Source: Limnoperna fortunei
Taxonomy: Eukaryota > Mollusca > Bivalvia > Mytilida > Modiolidae
Length of the DNA: 64,000 nucleotides
Direction of reading: 5' to 3'
Assembly: GCA_944474755.1 (NCBI GenBank)
Contig: OX104113.1
Coordinates: forward strand, 60,718,074 to 60,782,073
Shown here in pieces: positions 55,031-64,000 of this stretch. The notes under the pieces were generated by a model. The model did not search any database, had not been told where the DNA came from, and saw only the letters and a program-made list of their open reading frames with translations. Position numbers and translations under genes: made by a program. Every line of letters starts with the position of its first letter. The first letter of the stretch is position 1.

Positions 55031-58000
55031 AATTCTAAGGCCGTTACCATTACTTATGAAAAATCCAAATACGAACATGCTTTTTTTGCTGAGACAGAGA
55101 CAAAGTTTCCTGTGCTAGATTTGATTATGACCGTGACAACGTGTGACTTGACGAGCGTCAAATTAGAGGCAGGCACGGCAAAAATTAGTATAAAATAGCA
55201 ACGTGTACAAAATATGTTTAAAAACATCTTTTGTGTACCAGTTTGATCCAAAAAGTAATGTTAAGTGAACAATCCTGAAAAGGTGTATATGCTGGTTATT
55301 TTAATCGGAAATTGAAAATGGCCGCCATCAAAAGAAGTTGTCTAAAGTTGGGCAAATGGCTTACTTCATTGTCTGTATAAATCAGATTAGCAATAAAGGT
55401 TCTTGAGAGCATTTTCTTTCAATCATATACTTCACGTGCATTGACCTCAGCCACGATTTTCAATTATAGCATCCGTAGGTGTAATCTGACTTTAAAGTGT
55501 TGGGAGTTTTATAATCTATACCTTTTTCCTGTAAATTCCAGTTAAATGTCTTATTACTAATACCGCCTACACATTAGGTAACGAACAATCAGTTGTAACC
55601 TATTTACATTAAAATATGATAATGTAACTTTGAGTTCACACTTCAGTTACAGTTACAATCCCTTCCATTACCAGATAGGGTAATGACGCATTTATTCATT
55701 CTGCCGATATATTAGTACTTTAGTTAGTAGATGTGATTTACAAGATTGTCGCAAATTTGTAATTCTTTGTTTTTGACAGAATTTATTGGCTTGATTTGTG
55801 ATTATTTTTTATCCGACAAAGAGTAATGTGCGCTTGAAAATTCCATGCAGACAACAACACAGTTCTTTCGGACATATTGTGTTTGAATGTTCAGATTTTT
55901 AATTTTACCATGTCTGTAAAAAAAGATTGAAGAAGTATAATGAATGCAAATATCATAATCCGGAATGTTGTATTTTAACGGAAAAATTTTTTAGGCTTTA
56001 CTTCCGCCGAATCACGTGGAGTGAATATATTGGTATAGACCATAACGGATTAAGGGACAAACAGGTATTTGATAAAAGGAAATGTGGGGTGGCGATTTCG
56101 TAATGCAATTGAAACAATTTTAATTCTATAAATATGTATAATGCATGCCATATTATTGCAAAAGCGAAACTTAGACCTAGTAAATAGGTACTGGGTGTAA
56201 CGTTATTCTATGGACTTTCACACACTTATGTACTGTTAAAAATATATTTTGCTGTTGTAAAGTGTAAAAATGAGGACATGGTTGGTATTACTTATCTTTT
56301 ATCTATAATAATGAGGATTTATAAAGAAAACAATGTACATGTATACACATTAACATGTCCTAGTTCTTGACATGTGTGAACACCTATGCTAGTGTTTGGA
56401 GTGTTTCTTGGTCTATAAATAACTATAACTATTACTGATAATATATTGAAGACTAGGTAACAAACAAGGCGTTTCTTATTTTCCCGACAATACATTTGTA
56501 GTGTTAAGGATAAGAATAGGGACTTTTATATCTGTTAATAACGATTTATTCGCGTCTGCTTTAGTATGTTTAAACTTTAACATCAAAATGATTGAAAAAC
56601 TGTTTTAAAATTTTTAACCTACCGGATTAAAGTATCAATGTATGAATCAGCTGTAAACCAATTGAATAGTGCAGTAATAATGATAGTCTACTAAAACGAC
56701 TGCAAATAAACAAAACAGAATACGGTATAATAATTATAAATTGTATTAACCAGACCAATCGTAAAATATAATTGGGTTATATTTATATATTTTTACTTTG
56801 AAAATATTACTCAAAGCTTATCGTGCATAAATTAGTAATCTATAATTTCGAAATGTTATGGTGGCCTTGATAAAATTAAATCTTTCTAAAAAATATCGAA
56901 ACACTTTCTCTTGTTGGCCAGTATATTAACAAATTATCTTGATTATTGTACACTTTAGATAGTGACACGTTCAATGTTTTTAAGTTTTAATAGGAGACTT
57001 TTAGGCAATATGACTACAAATAACAGAAACTAGTATGATAAAATCGAATCATACATTTAAGAGATAAGATAATTGTTTGATATCTGTAAATTATTGTTAA
57101 ACCTAATTAGGTGTGAGGTTTTTCAGGGTGACGCTTGCGTCGGTCTATGGCTTTCAACGGGTCGTATAACTGTAATCTTTTGTGTAGTCTTTCTAAAATT
57201 CACAAAGTTTTCTCAATCAAATCTGCATCATTCCTATTTTTTGTAATAAATGAAAAAAAAAACATCATGTCCTGAATTCTTTCTGTACTATATGATTGAT
57301 TTATCAATAAGCATTAAACCAATATCACTGCAACTGATAGTCAAAATTTAAACATTAAGACGGGGTCAACAAATGTTCGACAAATATTAAATAAAGAAAA
57401 TGTGCACTTGCCACTTAATATATCTTAATGTTAAATCTTCCTTAGGTAGCTGAGGAGAAACATGTTAACAAAATGTTTATTTATTCTTAACAAGGATACC
57501 AAAACTTATAAAAGCTATAGAAAAATAGAAAAATATCCGACTAGTGTTTAAAAAAATAATTATACCATAACTCGAACACATTTCAATATCACATGTATTT
57601 TATCCTACACATTATGTGCGTATTGAAGAAACATTGGCTTTAAATGAATATCAGAAGTTTGTTATCAGTATGATGAAGTTCTTTTTGGGTTTGACGAGGA
57701 ATTGATGGGTTTTATATATAGTATCTATTGTTTGTAATTTAAATGTAGGATAGGTATACAATGTGCCTTTTAAGTACATTGTTTAGGCTAAACTATAAAC
57801 CATGAAAGATTTAAATACCTGTCAATACTACATGTATTTTTTTAAAATAATTAAACAAAAATTGACTCCCTAAACAAATGTTTAAAATGAGCGGTAAACA
57901 TATTGATGTTCTATTTACATCAATATCAGAACGAAAATAAATATTTGAATTTTTTCCCAAACAGCTTTAAAAGGGAGAGAGATTTTGGTGCAATGTTTAC

Positions 58001-59590
58001 CTTTAAATTGTTCACTCACCAATACACTCAGGGTGCAATATACGGTTTTTGCCTTAAAATATTATCAACAGAGGTCGTTGTCCTGTTTTGTCAAATAAAA
58101 ACATGTGTGACTTTTTTCATAGATCCAAATGTAATGGAAATGTGGTACATGTATCTAATTCGTGTACTGCATTTTCAGTTTTATGTTAATTTGATAAGAT
58201 TTTTATACAATCATCGATAAAAATAAGCTGTGTCATGTGCGAAAATCGGACAAATCATTAGCATTTACCTTCATTTAAAAATTCTGACAATGTAACGCCT
58301 AACAGAACAATATGACATATATATTTCCAAACAGAAAAACACTGGCAAAATATCTGTCATCCACCTCGATTTCACACAATTTTGTTGACAAGGAAGCTGC
58401 CATTTTAATGCATTAGAGAGAGAGCTAAAGCTGGGGGGGGGGGGGTCAAATGCTCTTATAGGCTGTCTCGGGGTTTTACTACTATAACAAGGATGGCACC
58501 CAAATATTATATATATAATATCGGTACTAATAACAATGCAGTATTAGTAAAAAGTTATACGCCACTATGTGGAGTAAATATTTCGTAAGTAAAACGAAGA
58601 ATTTATTGCAGGCTAATGACTTGCTATCCAAGCTGATGCTACATATAAGGTATTGATGTGCAACTTTATTAGAAATGAGCGGAATGTAAAAGTTCAAAGG
58701 TGGTGTTACAGTTTCATTCATAAAGCGTTCAACAGTGTCGTTTCTCTTCTCTGATACATTTTGAGATGATGGTAAACGGCAGTATGTATGTTGATAAGAA
58801 TGAAAATGTGAGCCGCAGTTCAAGTGTTAAGTCATACTAATCTAGGTTACCATATAAGAGTTGAAAACGAAACACGAGTGTTGATGTTAATATAATGCTA
58901 ACTGGTGGAATCCTAGATCATGAAATTTTTTTAAAAACTAGAAAGCGTTACTGGAAATGTTAAAATGCGTTGCAAAAATGTTTAGTATGCTAAGTTCAAG
59001 GTTAAACACATTAAGCTAAATTAGGTACCGTTATAAATCTGGTACCAATGTTAAAGATTAAGAGAAAGTTGAATTTATGGCATTTTTTTTTTTGGGGGGG
59101 GGGGGGGGTTGCGGTCAGTAGAAAGGTTTTTTTTGTTGATACAATTGATTTTATCATTAACTAATAATCATCGTCCGAGGGTGATAACTAACTCAACTAA
59201 TATAAAAAGAGTGCCATAGCCTTCACCTTTAACATGTAGCAATTAACATTACTGATCCAAGGATGCTAAATATCAAAAGAGTGGCACCGTTCTCTATATC
59301 ACTACATGTACCACACAAATCTCTTTCATTGTACTGTTTAATTTTGTATAAAACAGATTTATACTGATAAATCGTTCTTCTCCCATATATGACTTAATAT
59401 TGTTCGCTTTCCATACAATATTATTGCAATGTAAAAGAATCTTATTTTCTGCATATCATGCTTAAATGTACCAATGTATAAAAATTCCGTGTTAAAACAG
59501 TCTATTGTTTGGAAAGGAATACTTATTGATTGTATAGGAACTCCGATGCATTGCAAATTAGAAAAAAAATAGTATTTGGTTTTTTGTAGA
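55031..59590. other. Long A+T-rich stretch, no gene or clear repeat
   Basis: Frames up to 105 codons (57903-58220) lack motifs. Homopolymer G tracts at 58434-58446 and 59094-59108, the latter after a T run, are the only notable sequence. If the candidate microexons to the right are real, this may be intron. Confidence 0.4.
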
Positions 59591-59626
59591 TCGCAATAGC
59601 TTGATTCCAACAATGGACAGACGGGG
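59591..59626 (+). CDS. Candidate microexon a (36 nt)
   Basis: Polypyrimidine GGTTTTTTGTAG precedes and GTAAGT follows directly. Only one frame is open, the one that splits a codon 1/2 at both ends, giving RNSLIPTMDRR plus the split Asp or similar. Length is a multiple of three and phase is 1-1, so it can be skipped or repeated without shifting the frame. Peptide and position resemble exon b. Confidence 0.4.
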
Positions 59627-59970
59627 TAAGTTGTCTGAGATAGTATTATATTTGATAGTAGAATGTATATAATTTCATATCGGTAAAATAATTTTTGTTT
59701 CAGTTGGATAAAAAAGGTCAGCTGGTATTAAGTAATCTTATAATTTGACACGAGGGCATTATCACTCTGCGATAACGCCTGCGGACGTTGTCACGTTGTG
59801 GTAAAACCTTCTCCGGTAAAAAATAACATAAAATGTTTATTTTTAATTTCTATAAATAACTATATGTCCATTGACACTTTTAATGAAGAAAAAATGTCAT
59901 AAAGTATAACAAAGGAACTGTAGCCTAAAAAATACCGAAGAATGATAAATCGTGAGGCCCACTTTAAAAT

Positions 59971-61200
59971 ATGTATAATATTCAGCGTTCATTTTATTAC
60001 TGGAGAAACGAACAATGGAAATAGAAAATAAACTGTCCATTCAAACTAGTCGGATTCATTCCTGACTTTGAGCAGAGTAACTCAATATTTAGTTTTGATG
60101 TTGTACGATTGTATGTGGTTTTTGGGTTTTTTTTTGTTAAACCGTGGTTTTGTATGTCCTTGACTTATTTGTGTTCATTACGATCTATTTAGTTGTATTC
60201 ATCCCTGCTTTTTTGTTGACTTCGTGTTAATCAACTGTTAGGTTTTGTGTTTCGTGTCTGTTAAGTTGTGGACCCTTTTTTAACCCTAGTTTTGTCTATC
60301 GTTGTTTTATTTGTTTCACGAGAATTCATTTGTATTTTCAATTCTTTTCTTGTATAATTCTAAAATACCACGATTATTTAATTTTTTAAACCTTAAGACT
60401 TAAGTGTTAAACTGACTGAGACTGATTTTGATTACAATAAAGTCCAAGAGACTTTGTAACGGGGTGCGACTTACGAACATGCGTAAGCAAGGATACAAAT
60501 AGCAAGAGATTGAAATCAAGATGACAATTTCCTGCAATTCTTAATAAAGTATTAGAGAGGAAAGCCATAAACAATGTAAGATGAGAGTTAATAATCAAAT
60601 TTCGTAAGTGGACAAAGTGAAAACATTTAAATTTAGGCAGAATTATTATTTGCTCCATTGCTTACGATATTACGCTAGATTCTTATTGCAATCTCCGCTT
60701 AATAAATGACTTACCTACATATGATTGATGGCATGATTTATGAGTGTTATATGTATACTTTTATCTTCTCCAAAACTATCGTAAGGATAAATATAGTACC
60801 ATAAATCATTACAACTACCCTTATAATAAGAACTTTCAATGTTTAAAATTCTTTTTTTTTATTATGTATAAGACGTTGAAAAGGGCTTAAGGGTCGATAG
60901 CTTTATAGAATGAATAATATTTAAATTTTAACGTATTTTACGTTTAAGAATAAGAACAGCAGTCTGGTTAATATTCATAGGTGCCTGTTGACTGTTTTGA
61001 GATCAATATACGGACCATTAACATATTACATCATAGTTGTTAATAAAGCAAAACAGCTTCTTCATGGTATTCATAAAAATAGCATGATTTTATACGCAAA
61101 CTCGTACTCTTTTAGTATAACGCTAATTTTTTTACGAACTTTACATTTGAAGATAGATTGATTGGGTATTAACTTTACAAGGAAGCAGTATTTCGGCTAT
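59971..61200 (+). repeat. 2.8-kb-offset direct duplication, copy 1
   Basis: Matches 62742-64000 at an offset of about 2.77-2.80 kb. It is highly similar from 60400 on and more diverged before. Includes a T-rich part (60100-60340) resembling Penelope-like 3' tails. The 83-codon minus-strand frame at 60407-60658 recurs at 63205-63423 with changed ends and is probably not coding. Confidence 0.85.
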
Positions 61201-61434
61201 ATTCAGGATGAGACCAAGTTAACAAACAGTAAATCAACGGAACGAAGTGGTGGAATGGGACATAAGGAACACAATTCTGACTGCCACTGGAATGGTATGG
61301 AGTATTGTGTAGGGTCGAAGAATTTAGACTTTGTAGCGGCTGCAATTGGCCCACTATTATTCGAAATCTACGAAAGGGAAAACGGGTCTTTATTATGCAT
61401 GCAGCGTGGCAATCAGATGTTGGTGCCCCTTTAG
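61162..61434 (+). CDS. Hypothetical 90-codon frame
   Basis: Less A+T-rich than its surroundings and open on both strands (opposite frame 61175-61453). No domain recognised. Begins in the duplicated segment and ends outside it. Could be a captured exon or chance. Confidence 0.15.
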   Translation: MGINFTRKQYFGYIQDETKLTNSKSTERSGGMGHKEHNSDCHWNGMEYCVGSKNLDFVAAAIGPLLFEIYERENGSLLCMQRGNQMLVPL

Positions 61435-61681
61435 TGATCGATATACTGACCATTACCTTTTTTTCTCCTGGTCATTTATAAAGCAAAACTTCTAGTTCAT
61501 TGTACCATCCGATTTTTGGATCTCCAGATGCCATTTACAATTATTTTCTGCATATGCATATAATTCAGAGCATATCAGAAGAGGTTTTATGAAAATGTCA
61601 TGTTGTAAGTAGCAAATTAATTATTGTTGATATGTAAATACCGATGAATTATTATTTTATACAAAAACGTTTTTGTTATAG

Positions 61682-61720
61682 ATAGAAACAGAATTATACC
61701 ACCAACATTTGGCAGGGCGG
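61682..61720 (+). CDS. Candidate microexon b (39 nt)
   Basis: Acceptor TTTTTGTTATAG and donor GTAAGT flank 39 bases. In the same 1-1 phase as exon a they read RNRIIPPTFGRA after the split codon. Aligns with exon a as RN.(L/I)IP.T..R. The first 60 bases of the following intron (GTAAGTAGTCTTGG, TCTGATAACAAGAATGT) match the introns after exon a and segment d. Confidence 0.45.
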
Positions 61721-62316
61721 GTAAGTAGTCTTGGACACTATTTTATCTGATAACAAGAATGTTTAATATTGAGCGTAAATATCGTTATTGGAGAAACAAC
61801 CCTACAATGATCAAGAAAAATATAATTCAACTTAATTTTCAGTTTTTATATTGTGTAAAATGTTTGTTTAGTTGCGGTCCCTTCTTTTCATGCACCGGTG
61901 TTTATTCTGTCCTCGACTTATCGTGGTCACAATAGACTTTGGTATTCTCCACTGTAGTAGTCTGCGATAGTACTATATCTAATAATGTAATTGGAAAAAC
62001 GACAAAGTTTTCAACAAGAAAAGTTCAACTATTCGATATAAATTTCTATTCTGCTGTTACTGAACATTAGTTCAACTTATAACGATTTTTAGTGGAATAA
62101 GTGTTAGTTTATGTTTTGTGTCTGTTGTGCTGTGGTCCAATTGTTGTTCTATATTTTGTTGTTTTTACTTATTCTTTTTATCTATACAACATGTGTAACA
62201 GGCAAGTAAAGAAATGTTTCTTTGAATGTCTCTTGTTCAATAAAGTAATTTATTATGAAACGTATAGGAAGAATACTGAAATATTATGAATTTTATTGAA
62301 ATTGTTCTTTTTGTAG

Positions 62317-62346
62317 ATCTAATGAACAGGATACCTCCAGTAAATG
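62317..62346 (+). CDS. Candidate microexon c (30 nt)
   Basis: Acceptor TTCTTTTTGTAG and donor GTAAGC flank 30 bases. In phase 1-1 they read LMNRIPPVN after the split codon. The N-R-I-P-P core resembles exon b. Same style of acceptor (TTTTTGTAG followed by AT) as exons a and b. Confidence 0.4.
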
Positions 62347-62648
62347 GTAAGCAGACTCAAATGATATAATACCCTATGTAGAATGTCAAATAATGATTAA
62401 TTATATGCTAATTGGAGACAAAAATGGTATCACAAATAAATAAAACTCAGCTTTCTATGAGATATATCTGTTCTTTCATTACTGCAAAAATGCTTTGAAT
62501 TTTTATATCACTATTAGAATTTAACTAAATTAAAATTGTTTGCATGCTTTTTACGTGTTGTAAAAAGTCAACGCAATAATCTTTTTCGCGATCGGTGTGT
62601 GGACATTGATTTACGTGTGGAAGCTAAAGTAGAAAATTAATAATGCAG

Positions 62649-62703
62649 GTATACAAAAGTGCCCGAACTCTTCTCTCTCTACCATCACCAATTGACAGGC
62701 CGG
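62649..62703 (+). CDS. Candidate exon d, degraded or longer
   Basis: The downstream intron start (GTAAATAGTCTTGAAAACTA) clearly matches that after exon b, and the end of the exon reads LPSPIDRP in the equivalent frame. The usual TTTTTGTAG acceptor is missing; ATGCAG before 62649 would give a 55-nt exon entering in phase 0, which breaks the rule. It may be a decayed unit. Confidence 0.25.
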
Positions 62704-62741
62704 GTAAATAGTCTTGAAAACTATTGAATCTGATAAAAAGA

Positions 62742-64000
62742 ATGTATAATATTCAGCGTTAATATTGTTGCTGGAAAAACTACCAATAGTGAACAATAGA
62801 AAAATAAAATCAACTGTACATTCAAAATAATCGTATTCACCCCTGATTTTGAGTAGAGTTAGTGTAACTCACATTTTAGTTTTGATGTTGTACAATTGAT
62901 TGCGTTTCCTTTCTTGCGCTCCCTTCTTTTGTTTAACGGAAGTTTTGTAAGTCCTTGACTTATTTTTGTTCATTACGATCTATTTAGTTGGATTCATCCC
63001 TGCTGTTTTGTGGAGTTAGTGTTATTCAATTGTCGTTTTTGTTTATTGTGTCTGTTTAGTTGTGGACCCTTCTTTGTTTAACCCTGGTTTTGTCCATATT
63101 TGCCTTATCGTTTCACGAGAACTCATTAATATTTTCGAATCTTTTCTTGTATAATTCTAAAATACCACGAGTATTTAAATTTTTTTAAACTTATGACTTA
63201 AGTATTAAACTGACTGAGACTGATTTTGATTACAATACAGTCCAAGAGACTTTGTAACGGGGTGCGACTTACGAACATGCGTAAGCAAGGATACAAATAG
63301 CAAGAGATTGAAATCAACATGACAATTTTCTGCAATTCTTAATAATGTATTAGAGAGGAAAGCCATAAAAAAATGTAATATGAGAGTTAATAATAAAATT
63401 TCGTAAGTGGACACATTGGACACAATTAAATTTAGGCAGAATTATTATTTGCTCCATTGCTTACGATATTACGCTAGATTCTCACTGCAATCTCCGCTTA
63501 ATAAATGGCTAACCTACATATGATTGATGGCATGATTTATGAGTGTTACATGTATACTTTTATCTTCTCCAAAACTATCGTAAGGATAAATATAGTACCA
63601 TAAATCATTACAACTACCCTTATAATAAGAACTTTCTATGTTTAAAATTCTCTTGTTTTATCATGTATAAGACGTTGAAAAGGGCTTAAGGGTCGATAGC
63701 TTTATAGAATGAATAATATTTAAGTTTTAACGTATTTTACGTTTAAGAATAAGAACAGCAGTCTGGTTAATATTCATAGGTGCCTGTTGACTGTTTTGAG
63801 ATCAATATACGGACCATTAACATATTACATCATAGTTGTTAATAAAGCAAAACAGCTTCTTCATGGTATTCATAAAAATAGCATGATTTTATACGCAAAC
63901 TCGTACTCTTTTAGTATAACGCTAATTTTTTTACGAACTTTACATTTGAAGATAGATTGATTGGGTATTAACTTTACAAGGAAGCAGTATTTCGGCTATA
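62742..64000 (+). repeat. 2.8-kb-offset direct duplication, copy 2 (runs off window)
   Basis: Counterpart of 59971-61200. The match continues to the last base of the window, so the duplicated unit is longer than what is seen and a further exon like b may follow outside. Confidence 0.85.

Noticed and set aside
58434..59110. G runs as G-capped MITE ends
   Set aside because: No inverted partner or subterminal block like those at 3624 and 9298 was found around either run.
60407..60658. 83-codon minus-strand frame with a relative at 63205-63423
   Set aside because: The start and first part change between the two duplicated copies and no motif is present. The similarity is explained by the direct duplication.
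61570..61615. Another microexon between ATAATTCAG and GTAAGTAGC (36 nt)
   Set aside because: The size fits, but the peptide has no resemblance to the other units and the acceptor lacks the TTTTTGTAG pattern. Left as possible chance.

Overview
This is an A+T-rich metazoan window with no bacterial-type gene organisation, no CRISPR array, no rRNA gene and no free-standing tRNA gene. The set of mobile elements fits a lophotrochozoan, most likely a bivalve mollusc: Penelope-like reverse transcriptase remnants with bivalve-type 3' tails, tRNA-headed SINEs ending in an (AAAC)n-like tail, SINEs and a LINE ending in (AATC)n, a Ngaro-type tyrosine-recombinase retrotransposon, and IS3EU-like, DDE_Tnp_4 and MULE-type DNA transposase remnants. 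The organism assignment is inference from these families.

Layout. 1-4788: a 201-bp tandem duplication, a possible 3' terminal exon of a gene entering from the left, a LINE 3' end, a SINE piece and a G-capped MITE. 4789-12086: a 7.3-kb composite element with inverted ends. Each end carries a 21-bp minisatellite array, and the element encloses an inactivated, intron-containing SAM/HTH/integrase-core gene (minus strand) and a second SAM-like exon (plus strand). 12271-17848: LINE debris, inverted-repeat elements, a (TA)n tract and a Penelope-like tail.

18000-41676 is one large head-to-tail duplication, 18000-30705 followed directly by 30706-41676. The outer parts of the two copies are near-identical, but their cores differ. 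Copy 1 holds a 4.3-kb Ngaro element with intact split direct repeats (A1, ORFs, B1, A2, B2). Copy 2 holds 3.3 kb of other sequence with a MULE remnant. Copy-specific insertions, including a 519-bp SINE with target-site duplication and a recognisable empty site in the other copy, allow the history to be read.

41677-55030: a LINE with a SINE inside its reverse transcriptase/3' region, many more SINEs, two Penelope-like remnants, a TIR MITE and a short duplicated coding-like segment. 55031-64000: mostly empty sequence, then a set of candidate plus-strand microexons (30-39 nt, all phase 1-1, flanked by good splice sites). They sit in a region built from a 2.8-kb direct duplication that runs off the right edge.

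No complete host gene is visible. Almost every protein-like segment belongs to a mobile element and is broken. The microexon set, and the composite element with minisatellite arms, are the two parts that fit no ordinary description.
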